Below, piece after piece: positions 10,901 to 21,697 of a DNA stretch of 64,000 nucleotides. A program made the position numbers and the translations under genes. This DNA is from Cercis canadensis (taxonomy: Eukaryota > Streptophyta > Magnoliopsida > Fabales > Fabaceae), in assembly GCA_003255065.1 (NCBI GenBank), contig QAOA01002120.1:79205-143204 (forward strand), in the 5' to 3' direction. The notes beneath the pieces were generated by a model that worked only from the letters and a program-made list of their open reading frames with translations, was not told the origin of the DNA and did no database searches. Every line of letters begins with the position of its first letter. Position 1 is the stretch's first letter.

Positions 10901-12045
10901 GATAGTGCAACAGATGAAGATGACCTCATAATTAACATTGAGACAAAGAAAAAGAAAACGGCCTTAATGGGAAGTCAGGAACTTGAAAGAATCTTGGAAA
11001 ATCAGGTTAGGTTGTGTGTAATTGTAGTGTCAGTTTTCTCTTTATCTCATATTAAACATATCTATTTTATCTAATTGCTGTTTTGGATATTCAGGAATCA
11101 GGATTTATTGAAACAAAAATTCTTGAGGAAGAACCAAACAAGAATAAGCTTGAAGTGCAGGAAAGGAATGATATTGCTCCTAACAAGAAGAGAATATCAC
11201 TTCTCAATTCGGAAAGGGAAAGAAATGGTTACATCTCTGCTACACCTGGAGATAAGAAACATATGCAGACCCTTACAGATAAGCTGGGCTCAGGGGGCCA
11301 ACCTACTAAATTAGGAGATGGTTTTGGAGAATCAACTAAGGTTTCATGGTCTCAGAAGTCTTCATGGAAGGATCTTCTTGGTGACAGGGGCAATAATGCT
11401 TTCAATGCTTCCCATATATTATCAGACTTTGATTCCAGTAAAGAAGAGAAACAAGGATCTGATGGCCTGTGTGCACCTAACTCTGAGAACAACAAAATTA
11501 AGCCCATAGAGAGGGACGGGGATCCGGAAAGCACACTTACCAAGACTTTAGTGATGCAAGAACTAGCTGAAGCTCAGCCCATGAAAAAAAATGACGCATC
11601 AAATCAGTCAGGGAGAGGTGCTGCATGGCTGCAAAAGTGCTCATGGACGCAACTGGTTGGCGAGAATAATAATTCATTTAGCATATCACAAATTTTGCCT
11701 GACAGTACATTCCAAAAGCTGGAGGCCAAGGAGCCCATCAAAGCCATTTCCGGTGATTGCAAGCATAATGGTGTAGCTAAGCAGACCAACAAGGAACCTG
11801 TTAGTGAGGCATCTAACTTGGTGAAGAATATCCCAGAAAAGAATCAGCATGTTGGTGGCAATAATATTGCTTCAGCTCCATTAAGTGAGAAAACGTGTAT
11901 AACAACATCAAAGGAAACATCCATTACAGATGTTAAAATAGGTGAAACCTGCTCATTTATGAGGAGTGCTGCTTCTTTGAGAGAGTGGGCAAAAACCAAG
12001 GCTGCTGTAAGTGGATCGCTCAAAAGAAAACGTAGTGAGAAGTAA
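7925..12045 (+). CDS. ROS3: RRM protein, REPRESSOR OF SILENCING 3 / NOL8-like
   Basis: Four coding exons join in phase 0: 7925-8137, 9548-9769, 10595-11005 and 11095-12045, giving 598 residues. An N-terminal RRM has RNP2 IFVGGL (residues 13-18) and RNP1 KGRSFAYVDF (46-55). It is followed by YNGCLWKGGKLKLEKAKEHY, the extension typical of NOL8/ROS3 proteins. The middle is acidic (DEYEDSATDEDD). Two similar segments, WSQKSSWKDLLG and WLQKCSWTQLVG, lie near residues 365-394 and 458-485. A basic tail SLKRKRSEK suggests nuclear import. In Arabidopsis ROS3 binds small RNAs and promotes active DNA demethylation; whether this protein does so is inference. Intron 1 holds a MITE. The 3' UTR probably runs to about 12450. 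The symbol rests on overall pattern, not alignment. Confidence 0.8.
8495..8770. mobile_element. Mutator-type MITE in intron 1 of the RRM gene
   Basis: 276 bp. Ends GAGGAAATTACACTGACC and GAGTAAATTACATTGACC are inverted, flanked by a perfect 9-bp duplication TTTTATCTA (8486-8494 and 8771-8779). Inner sequences rich in CTCTCTCTAG / CTAGAGGGAGAG also pair. Confidence 0.85.
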
Positions 12046-12470
12046 GAGCGCAAATGCCTTACTACAGAAATACGACTGAAGTAGGATTAAGTGTAGTCCC
12101 AGAGCAGATTCTCGCCGACTCCCCTCCTTCCCCCTCCTTCCCTTTTACATTGTTTTGAGCAATGTTATTTGTACTCTAGTTTGTTATTTTAATCGAAATA
12201 ATTATCAAGTAGCATTAAATGAAAAAGCAAGAAAGAAATCATGGAAATTGATTGCCATATCATTTTGTACATTTGACACTCCCAAGATCCACATTAGAGA
12301 CATGATAGTGCTACGTTGTATACAAGGCTTGAGAGGCCTACTGATAGTAAATTGGGCATTTTTGGCCATTTGGATTAGGCTCGTGCTTCTTGGGATGGGA
12401 TGTGTACATAATGAGAGACAAGAAAAAACTTGTGAAAAATAAAAAAAGATAAAATGTGCATCCTTCTGAT

Positions 12471-12825
12471 GTCATTGCTTGTTATAGCTTGTCTTGCTTC
12501 GTAACACTTTAAGATCAATAATTTAGTATGAGACATACTCTTTTGTTTTTATTTAGGTGGTTGAGTAGTATTTAGCTTTTATTTACTCATTTACATTTAG
12601 TGCTCGTTTGTTACATGATTCCATTCCATGGAATGAGCACTCCTATGTTTGGTAGCAAGAAAAAAGTATAAAATGGTGATTCAATTCGAAGCTTGATTCC
12701 ATAGAAGTGAGAATACATTCCCATCTTGAGAGGTGGAATTGCTCATTTCATGCTCTATTCCATTCTATTAATGCATTTTTTTCCCCAACATATTCTTATT
12801 AATTTACAAACTGACATAAATTATC
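12471..12825. other. intergenic with hAT-MITE-like sequence
   Basis: No gene. About 12601-12790 is rich in ATTCCATT/GGAATG motifs after TGCTCGTTTGTTACAT, resembling hAT-type MITE ends. A similar start (GGCCTGTTGGTTGACTGGAA) occurs at 9900 in intron 2 of the RRM gene. Element boundaries could not be set. Confidence 0.3.
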
Positions 12826-13790
12826 AGTTAAAATATATTGTAGGTTTTTATAATTTAAAAAAAATTTGAATTAGGTTCCTATAACTTTTTTTTTTTTCTC
12901 TNTTTGGGGTTCTTATAATTTGAATTTTTTTTTTAATTGGGTCCCGTCAGTTTAGTGTTAACATGACAAACGATTTGTCTATGTAACAATTAAAAAAAGC
13001 TAATGTGACGTTAAAGTGACACAAAAATTATCACCTTATTATCTTTACTCTTCGTCCCTTCTATTTGTGGAGAAGTAAATAGCCGCAAAAGGAAGAAAAA
13101 TTTGAATCTACAAATTCTAGCACCATGACTGATGCACAACACCTTTCTGCTATTCCTAATCTAAATCTTCAAAAAAGGTAAAATGTCAAGCTGTCTCGTA
13201 TATTTTGTTTTTCTACTATTGCATTGCGAAGAAGGAATTAAACAGAGGAGTTTTTCCATTTTGTTTTGTTAGCGTCTAAAATTCTTTAATATTTAGCTTG
13301 TATTTAGCTCTCTTCTAGATGTTTGAATTGTGTTCATCTCTCCTGATGACAGTGTCTGACGTTACACTCATCTTCTAGTATTGAAGGCTTCCCCCCTGGC
13401 CCNACAAATTCTAGCACCATGACTGATGCACAACACCTTTCTGCTATTCCTAATCTAAATCTTCAAAAAAGGTAAAATGTCAAGCTGTCTCGTATCTTTT
13501 GTTTTTCTACTATTGCATTGCGAAGAAGGAATTAAACAGAGGAGTTTTTCCATTTTGTTTTATTAGCGTCTAAAGAACTTTAATATTTAGCTTGTATTTA
13601 GTTCTCTTCTAGATGTTTGAATTGTGTTCATCTCTCCTGATGACAGTGTCTGACGTTATACTCATCTTCTAGTATTGAAGGCTTCCCCCCTGGCCCCCAA
13701 CACTCATGTCATCCCCTCATGGGTGGAAATTCCTGTACAATACTTTTTGAGCAATATAAACGGACACACATTCTCTGTTTTAATTTTCCT
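12826..13790. repeat. left outer arm of the CHI-locus inverted repeat (R1)
   Basis: Matches 22986-23690 in inverted orientation. The core unit (ACAAATTCTAGCACCATGAC to TTCCCCCCTGGCCC) occurs twice in tandem, 13108-13402 and 13404 to about 13697, separated by one N. The two units differ at only a few sites, so the doubling may be an unmerged contig overlap. An outer part (12826-13107) also has counterparts at 21470-21690 and 23400-23690. A short ORF beginning MTDAQHLSAIPNL ahead of a GTAAAA donor lies in each unit; I do not count it as a gene. Confidence 0.75.
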
Positions 13791-14521
13791 AAAACCCTAA
13801 ATACATATATGAAATTTTGACTTTAAGAAAATTATTTTTTTATTATAAAAAAGCACAACATATTAAAGAAAGGTTATAAGCGGAGTACAAGATGAAAATT
13901 AGATGCTTAAAGATTTCTATATGCGACTTTCAAAATTGAAGATTTATATCCTACAACATTTGTTTGTTTATTTTAATATCAAATATCTTTGCTCTAGATA
14001 AATGGGCAATTTAGATTTGAATATTTCCTACTCTTGAATATAATTTTTTTAACCTACTCAAATTAAGAATAATTTCTAATGAATCATTCAAAATAAAAAT
14101 AAATAAATAGATCACAATTACCGATAAATTTACAAATTTACTCTTTGTCGATCAATGATCATCTCATATTAATCAGTGATAAACTTGTGTTTCTCTTACT
14201 AATTATTAGTAAGAGCAATTTAAAAAATTTAACAATAATTGTTATTCACTAAAAATTATTATTCGAGTGACTTTAAAATAATTGTCTTTTTTATTTTTTT
14301 TCTTGGAAAAGTGACTCTTTCATTTCCTTATAGGCTTGGCTGGTTTTTCTCCTTATTTTTCATAAATATGGGAGATGCCAGAGCAAGGCTGTGTTTGATT
14401 ATTTTGCCAAAGAGGGCCATAACCCATAAATTGGCAGTTGGTAAGCTGCTTTCTAAATAGATGGTCTAGAAAGGGACCCTTCTCTATCTCTTGTCAATAC
14501 GTTTTTGGGACAGCTAATCTA
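13791..14521. other. AT-rich spacer
   Basis: Stop-rich sequence between the R1 and R2 repeats. A 73-codon ORF (14239-14460) is low-complexity and unconvincing. Confidence 0.4.
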
Positions 14522-15330
14522 ATGAATTAAAAGTCAAAGAATCTCAACTCTCATCATAAGAGGACAAAGAAAAATGCGCATATCACAAACAGGAAAGGTC
14601 AAAGGGAAAGTTTACTAAGAAGAAAAAGAAGGCAACTTGTGTTGGAGTGTCCAACACAAGTTTTATGGCTCATGGTGATAAAAGTGAGGTATGCCATATG
14701 GTACAAAAATTGACCTAGCACAAAGCTCTAGATGGGTGGTAGTTCAATCTGTGAAGAATGATAGCTGCGAACTCCACTTAACGTTTTGCTTCAATAGCTG
14801 CCGATGAATTAACAGTCAAAGAATCTCAACTCTCATCATAAGAGGACGAATAAAAATGCGCATATCACAAACAGAAAAGGTCAAAGGGAAAGTTTACAAA
14901 GAAGAAAAAGAAGGCAACTTGTGTTGGAGTGTCCAACACAAGTTTTATGGCTCATGGTGATAAAAGTGAGGTATGCCATATGGTACAAAAATTGACCTAG
15001 CACAAAGCTCTAGATGGGTGGTAGTTCAATCTGTGAAGAATGATAGCTGCGAACTCCACTTAACGTTTTGCTTCAATAGCTGCCGATGAATTAACAGTCA
15101 AAGAATCTCAACTCTCATCATAAGGACGAATAAAAATGCGCATATCACAAATAGGAAAGGTCAAAGGGAAAATCAAACAAAAAGGAAGAAAAAGAAGGCA
15201 ACGGTGAACACTTGGAGTGTCCAACACAAGTTTTATGGCTCATGGTGATGAAAGTGAGGTATGCCATAGTTCAAAAATTTTGACCTAGCACAAAGCTCTA
15301 GATAGGTGGTAGTTTAATGATGAAATCTCA
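14522..15330. repeat. 282-bp tandem repeat, three units (R2)
   Basis: Units start at 14522, 14804 and 15086 (each ATGAATTAA...), with period 282 bp; the third diverges after about 15310. Units 1 and 2 contain a perfect 13-bp-arm palindrome, AACTTGTGTTGGA / TCCAACACAAGTT around GTG (14634-14662 and 14916-14944). Unit 3 has changed one arm. A further direct copy lies at 18960-19170 and an inverted one at about 22720-22930. No coding function is evident. Confidence 0.9.
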
Positions 15331-15979
15331 CACGAGTTTGAAGCCGTTCTGACACCTACTAGTCTCACAAACAAAGCATGATTTGTATTGGTAAGTTATG
15401 GTAAAATTGTACGTAACCACGCTCCTCATAAGTCAAAGCTCTCTATTGCTTGAAAAGTATTGCATTTAGAATATTTCAAGCAAGGCAAAGACCATTTCAT
15501 CACTACTGACAAATTGCTAACCCAAGGTTTGCATAAGCACAAGCGGCATTGATTTTGATGAAATCTTAATTGTCTCTTTGCTTATCATCTTGTTCTAGAA
15601 GTATATATTCTCATATACAATAACTGTTCTCATATATTCTCTTTGCATGTAACTCTGTTCTTATAATTTAGGTTTTTCTGGTATATTTAGTGTTTAGAGA
15701 TGCCAAATACAAGAAAGATACCAAAGAGGAGAATTGGCATGATATATTAGTATACATAGCAATCGAACAATTTCGAGTCAAATTATGGTGATTAATTATG
15801 AGTTGCAAATGGATAAGAAGATAAGGAGAATCATATGACAATTTTATTATATAAAATACAATTTATTCTAATAGAGCCTGAGTAATATTTTAATAGTCAT
15901 CTACATATACAACCTTTAAAATTTAAGAGTTTCTCAAATCCCAAAACTAGAAGCTAGCAATAGCCAATAAGTGATTTTC
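15331..15979. repeat. CHI 3'-flanking sequence, duplicated elsewhere
   Basis: Lies between R2 and the CHI stop codon. The same sequence recurs in direct orientation at 19170-20194 and inverted at 21855-22715. This copy lacks the MITE that interrupts the other two, so it represents the pre-insertion state. Confidence 0.85.
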
Positions 15980-18451
15980 TCAGTTTTGAATGTTGAAATT
16001 GGTCAGTACTTTCAACAACTCCAAATATCTCACAGCCAAATTCTGTTTCAGTGCTGGGGATACAGCATCCTTGCCTATCATGGTCTCCAACACTGCCTCT
16101 GAAACTGGTTTGTTCTCTATAACCACACCCTCATCTTCCACTATTGTTCCATCTTTGGAGAAACTAAGCTGTTAAAATATGTTCAATATGTTAAAATATA
16201 TTAGACAACTAATATTTTTTCAGAAAAAAATAAATGAGCAATGATATTTGAGAAAATGAATTAGAGGTATGTGAAGATCATTTTGTTCGTCCATCCTATA
16301 AAATTATTAAAATATATTATTATTATATTTATATTTATGGTTATTGTATTTAAATTTTTGAATATGATAAATAATTAAATAAGATAATTATATATTCTAC
16401 ATATAATAACAACATATATAAATATAATAATTATATTGCTCAAAAAACATTTTAATATTTTCCTAGTGAAAGAGCCAAATGGTCATTTTCCAAAGATATT
16501 AAATTTCACACCTCTAACTATACTTTATATAAGTTACAATATATAATTTTTATTATGTCAAATATGATGTATATATAATCTTTATAGCATTGCGTTTCTA
16601 TGTAACAAATATATATAGGAGATTTCTTAGATATTTTTAGTATTTATGTAGTATGTCATACTACATAGAAATAACCAATAAATGAATGACATGTGTATAA
16701 ATTAACTATTTTTAAGTTTGTTTAAAAAATTAAATAAATTATATTTTATATATAATAAAATATGAAAATTATGTATGCTTGCCACATCAGTGTAGTATGG
16801 CATACTTACGTAGTATCATAGAATCCCCAATATATGTATATATAAATCTTCTCCATATATAATTGGCATAACTAACCGTTAATGTTCCAGCTGGTGATTG
16901 TCTGTAGAAAACAGAAGAGCCTGGTGGGAAGGTTTGATCCTTGAAAGCTTCAACAAATTTCTCAATGGCTTTAGCTTCTGCATCAGTGTAAGTCCCAACA
17001 GATTTCAAATGGGCTACACAATTTTCTGATACCTTCTTTACGTATTCTGGACCAGACAATGGCAATATCTTTGACCCACGAATAAGTTTCTCAAAGGGAC
17101 CTACAAAAATTAGTATCTTAATTAGTGATAGATCATTATTTGACATTATTAATGTACCAAAAGACAAGCATAATTGGAGGCTGCTCAAATACATTTAAAG
17201 AGTTCATTCTATTTAATTACCTGAAATAATATCTCTGAAGAAGTCGAGGGATTTGAACAACTCATCGGCACTCTTCCCCTTCCACTTAAGGGCCAGAGAT
17301 GGGATAGCCTTATCTTCCAAATAAACCCCTATTGCAGTGAACTTTATAAAATTTCCATCAATTACTAACCCTCTCTCTCCTATATAAATTACCAATAACC
17401 AAAAAAAAAGAAAGAATTGTTAGTATATATGTAAGTAGTAAAGTATACCAATAACATTATAATAGTATGGGTTAAATTAGAGAAATTAAATATCTTGTTT
17501 TTCTATATGCATAAATCAGTCATAATGTATGCAAATCATTCATGTAAAAGATAGATATATGAATTCTTTAAATTAATTGGAACATAAATGAGATAACAAA
17601 CAATTTAATTATGTTAGAATACATCAAAAAAANAATATCTCTGAAAAAGTCAAGGGATTTGAACAACTCATCAGCACTCTTCCCCTTCCACTTAAGGGCT
17701 AGAGATGGGATAGCCTTATCTTCCAAATAAACCCCTATTGCAGTGAACTTTATAAAATTTCCATCAATTACTAACCCTCTCTCTCCTATATAAATTACCA
17801 ATAACCAAAACAAAAAGAAGAATTGTTAGTATATATGTAAGTAGTAAAGTATTCCAATAACATTATAATAGTATGGGTTAAATTAGAGAAAGTAAATATC
17901 TTGTTTTTCTTTATGCATAAATCAGTCATAATGTATGCAAATCATTCATGTAAAAAGATAGATATATGAATTCTTTAAATTAACTGGAACATTAATGAGA
18001 TAACAAACAATTTAATTATGTTAGAATACATCAAAAAAACCTTTACAAATGAGTAAGCATATATTCTTATAATAGAAGTGAAAATTGAAAGAACTTATTG
18101 CCAAAAATAGGCATAAACATATCAATACACATTAGTGTTAAAAGAGATGATAATTTATCAAAATGAAAATACCTAAACAAACACAAACAATCTTAAAAAG
18201 GCTAATTAGTTAAGCTATAAACAAATTGACTGTAATAATCAAAAGGAATCCCTGGCGCTTTGCGCTCTTTTTATAACTAAAATAAAAAAGAAAGAAGTGC
18301 AGACACACAAAATTAAAGTGTATGCATTGTATATAATTCAATAACCTGCGCCACCAAGGAAGTAGGACTTGTTAGAGCCAGGGAGGGTCACCACTCCTGG
18401 GAACTCAATGAACTCCACCTTAACTCCGGTGATGGATGGTGCTGGTGCCAT
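15980..18451 (-). CDS. CHI: chalcone-flavanone isomerase
   Basis: Converts chalcones to (2S)-flavanones, the second committed flavonoid step, in the cytosol/ER-associated complex. Exons 18346-18451, 17221-17379, 16877-17100 and 15980-16168 join in frame to 225 residues, the usual length. Visible hallmarks are [82 protein letters not shown] and [11 protein letters not shown]. Active-site equivalents of alfalfa CHI are R38, T50, Y108, N115, T192 and M193, all present. The T-M pair is the type II pattern (type I enzymes have S-I), suggesting that 6'-deoxychalcone may also be used; this is inference. A TATA box lies about 100 bp upstream. Intron 1 contains a duplicated exon 2 next to an N. The gene looks intact despite its repeat setting. 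Confidence 0.93.
16619..16831. mobile_element. MITE in CHI intron 3
   Basis: Inverted ends GGAGATTTCTTAGATA and GGGGATTCTATGATACT, with inner GTATGTCATACTACAT and GTAGTATGGCATAC motifs. AATATATATA / AATATATGTA flank it as an imperfect 9-10-bp duplication. Relatives occur at about 60810-61020 and 61320-61535. Confidence 0.6.
17634..18040 (-). pseudogene. duplicate of CHI exon 2 and adjacent intron
   Basis: Near-identical to 17222-17632. Its coding part, to about 17801, encodes [20 protein letters not shown] through FFRDI with only synonymous-looking changes. The N at 17633 falls where the exon's 3' splice donor should be. If real, it adds a mutually exclusive or crippled exon in intron 1. A duplicate made by failure to merge two allelic contigs is at least as likely, since other Ns here show the same pattern. 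Confidence 0.7.
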
Positions 18452-18551
18452 TCCTAAACAAATTCAGCAATTTGTACTAAGAACGAAGTGTTTTGAAGAA
18501 GGGTGTGTTTCAATTACTTTGAATGTTAGAGAATGCGTGGGAAGATAGGTT

Positions 18552-18560
18552 TTATATAGT
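18552..18560 (-). promoter_or_regulatory. TATA box of CHI
   Basis: The minus strand reads CACTATATAAAACC, about 100 bp upstream of the CHI ATG, a normal plant leader length. A CACATG E-box lies about 110 bp further upstream (near 18660). Confidence 0.65.
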
Positions 18561-18892
18561 GTGTGTCGGTACTCAGATTGGGAAGTCATGTCATAGGGTT
18601 TGCTGAATGATTCAATTCATTTTAATTCAAGGGGTTGCCATTCTATACCTCTAGAAGCCACATGTAGAGAAAAGTTGATTGGTTTGCTTATTTTGCAGGT
18701 TTTGCAAAGTTCAACTCATTGACTATTAATTAATAAGGAAAATGTAAGTAATTATAAATTTAGGTAATTTTTTAAAATTATCTATTTTTTTCAAAACATG
18801 AAATTTTAAAAAAATTTTAATCCTCTAAAAATAACACAAAAATATATTATTTATTAATAATTTAATCCTCTAATAATTTTTTTAAAATTTAG

Positions 18893-18955
18893 GATGCGTG
18901 GGAAGATAGGTTTTATATAGTGTGTGTCAGTATTGAGATCGGGAAGTCATGTCCC
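18893..18955. repeat. second copy of the CHI core promoter segment
   Basis: Repeats 18533-18594 (GCGTGGGAAGATAGGTTTTA...) in the same orientation, TATA box included, then joins directly to an R2 copy. This is a breakpoint expected from tandem duplication of a unit [R2 - flank - CHI - promoter]. Confidence 0.8.
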
Positions 18956-18959
18956 GAAC

Positions 18960-20194
18960 AGGAAAGGTCAAAGGGAAAGTTTACAAAGAAGAAAAAGAAG
19001 GCAACGGTGAACACCTGGAGTGACCAACACAAGTTTTATGGCTCATGGTGATGAAAGTGAGGTATGCCATAGTTCAAAAATTGACCTAGCACAGACCAGG
19101 TTTCTAAATTGACCTAGCACAAAGCTCTAGATGGGTGGTAGTTCAATGATGAAATCTCTCACACGAGTTTGAAGCCGTTCTGACACCTACTAGTCTCACA
19201 AACAAAGAATGATTTGTATCGGTAAGTTATGGTAAAATTTTACGTAACCACGTTCCTCATAAGTCAAAGCTCTCTATTGCTTGAAAAGTATTGCATTTAG
19301 AATATTTCAAGCAAGACAAAGACCATTTCATCACTACTGCCAAAAAAAGGAGTTTTATTTTGAAGCTTGATGTGTATTCTATTATATGCTAAGTAGCTTC
19401 CTGACAAATTGCTAACCCAAGGTTTGTATAAGCACAAGAGGTATTGATTTTGATGAAATCTAAATTGTCTCTTTGCTTATCATCTTGTTTTAGAAGTATA
19501 CATTCTCATATACCATAACTGTTCTGATCTATTTATTTGTGCTTTATTTGTCGGGTTTATATATATATTTGCATGTAACTCTGTTATTATAATTGACAAT
19601 TTGACTGAAATAATATATTTGAACAAACTATTTATACAAATGGGTTATTTTTTAAATTATTTACGTAAAATGAACACTTTTAAATATTTTAATAATATTT
19701 CAATCAAAGTTTAAACACACTTTTGCTAAAAGCATAACCTATTTTTGACAAAAATGTATTTAAAATTTGATTAAAAAATTAATAAAATATTTAAAAGTGT
19801 ATCTTTTATGTAAATAGTTTGAAAAGTACCTATTTATGTAAATAGTTTATACAAATATATTATTTCAGTCAAATTACCCTTATAATTTAGGTTTTTCTGA
19901 TATATTTAGTGTTTAGAGATACCAAATACAACAAAGATACCAAAGAAGGTAATTAGCATGATATATTAGTATACATAGTAATTGAATAATTTCGAGTCAA
20001 ATTATGGTGATTAATTATGAGTTGCAAATGGGTAAGAAGATAAGGAGAATCATAAGACAATTTTATTAATACATAATCACTGTTATTTTCTAATTATTTT
20101 TTACTAATGAAATATGACTATTAAGTTACACTTGATAGAGCCTGAGTAATATTTTAATAGTCATCTACATATACAACCTTTAAAATTGAAGAGT
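18960..20194. repeat. direct copy of R2 plus CHI 3' flank
   Basis: Matches 15140-15935 in the same orientation, with a MITE inserted at 19595-19879 and a small internal change near 19085. It stops at the N at 20195, about 45 bp short of where a CHI stop codon would follow, so a second CHI copy could be hidden in the gap. Confidence 0.8.
19595..19879. mobile_element. MITE inside the duplicated CHI flank
   Basis: 285 bp. Ends GACAATTTGACTGAAATAAT and GGGTAATTTGACTGAAATAA are inverted and flanked by TTATAATT (19587-19594 and 19880-19887). The empty site is preserved at about 15660-15675, and a truncated copy sits in the inverted arm from about 22219. Confidence 0.85.
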
Positions 20195-20195
20195 N

Positions 20196-20746
20196 TTGAT
20201 CACTTCAATGCATTTCTTGAGATATAAGACATCCTTTTCAAGTTCATTTTTCTATTAAGGACCCTAGAAAATATGCATATTTTATTCTAATATATTATAA
20301 GTTGCTGAAATAATGGACAACTCTTAGGAAAATAATGTTTATTATTTTATTTTTTTTAGTACATCAAGAGACTAGATGCTTAATGCACAAACACGCTATC
20401 GGACACACAAATATATTCATTACTTATGCAGCCAACCCAACCACCGGGGCGAAACCTCGCCGGCGAGAAATGATGTTTTCACACAAAGCATTTTTAACAA
20501 AAGAGCATTGGTATTTAACCAAAGAAATTTTGAAAGAGATTTTTTAAGAAAAAAAATATTAAAGGTAATTACTATTGTTAGATAAAATAAAGTGGGAAAG
20601 ACTACTTATTTATATATTTAATGGTATTTGCAAGTTCTCATCATCTCTGACAAGAAATTTAAATAAGTTGCAATAAGTAAATATAACTTTTCTTTTACAA
20701 ATTGTGCAAATGTCAAACTCTAAGAAGAAAAACAAAATATTTCTAA
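20196..20746. other. unassigned sequence after gap
   Basis: Does not match the expected CHI sequence after the N. It contains a short GC-rich patch (ACCACCGGGGCGAAACCTCG, about 20440-20459) unlike its surroundings. The ORFs here (20335-20547 and overlapping) have no recognisable features. Confidence 0.35.
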
Positions 20747-21102
20747 CATTATAAGAAAATGTCTAATTTTCAATGAAAAATTCCAACATAAATCTTTTCG
20801 TTGAAATTTTTTAAGAAGTTCTAACGAAAATTTTAACAAAATTTTGTTACGTTGAAAAATTCTATTGGAATTCCATTTAGAAGAGGAAGGGAATTGTTTT
20901 CAAAATTTCAACGAAATATATCGTTGAAATTTTTATTTTTTTTTTTAAATTTTTCTGAATTTTATAAAAAATCCAATGGAATATTTTCTTGTAATTTTTT
21001 ATAATTAAATTTTTTATTATTTTTAAGAATTTTTTTTTTTAAAATTCTAACAGTATATTCTATTAAAATTTTCGTTGAAATTTTTATAAATTTTTTTTAG
21101 TG
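20747..21102. mobile_element. CACTA-like remnant
   Basis: Left end CATTATAAGAAAATG resembles the CACTACAAGAAAA terminus of CACTA elements, and the right end TTTTTTTTAGTG is its partner. Between them, repeated TTCGTTGAAATTT / AATTTCAACGAAA motifs in both orientations resemble CACTA subterminal repeats. No 3-bp duplication or transposase is visible. Confidence 0.5.
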
Positions 21103-21697
21103 AAATGTACCATTTCACTAATGCATTGAATTTGTTTTTGAATTTTTCTCTAATTCTAATAGAATTTTTTTGTTAGAATTCAGAAATTCAAATACATTCG
21201 AATTCGCCCTCTTTCTCTCTCACTTATCATTTTTTTTCACCTATATCACTGTTTTATCTTCCTCTCTCTTCCCCCCCTCCANTGCAGTGTGTGGATTGAA
21301 CTCTCATTCCTTAGGTAAGTTTTTCAATTATCCAAAACCCAAATCTTCTTTCTCCCTTCTTACTTTGATTTTGATTAGTTTGTTTTAATTAGTGGATTGA
21401 AGTTAAAATAACATGTAGAAGCACTTATATTGCATAATAACGAATTGGATGCATGATTAATTGTTTAATTTAGGTTAAATGTATTATAGGTCCTTATAGT
21501 TTAGACGAATTTTAAAACAGGTCTCTATAATTTTATTTATTTATTATTTTTTTGGGTCCTTATAGTTTAAATTTTTTTTAATTTAATCCACGTTGTCTCC
21601 CTCGATTATAACTTCATAAGTCTAGTATTGACACAACAAACAATTTATCTATATAACAATAAAAAACCACTTTGATATAACAAACAGCTTATCAACA
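21103..21697. other. AT-rich spacer with an R1-outer-like repeat
   Basis: About 21466-21690 (AGGTCCTTATAGTTTAGA...) resembles 12826-13010 and 23470-23690 and ends at the breakpoint with the CHI exon copy. The N at 21282 lies in a pyrimidine-rich patch. Confidence 0.45.

Noticed and set aside
12155..12442. 95-codon plus-strand ORF
   Set aside because: Lies in the expected 3' UTR of the RRM gene and has no recognisable features.
13121..13175. short exon-like ORF MTDAQHLSAIPNL in R1 with a splice donor
   Set aside because: Lies in repeat sequence, is disrupted in the inverted copy, and has no downstream exon.
14522..15330. CRISPR-like spaced repeats
   Set aside because: Units are 282-bp tandem copies without unique spacers, in a plant nuclear context.
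15990..16175. 61-codon plus-strand ORF
   Set aside because: It is the antisense of CHI exon 4.
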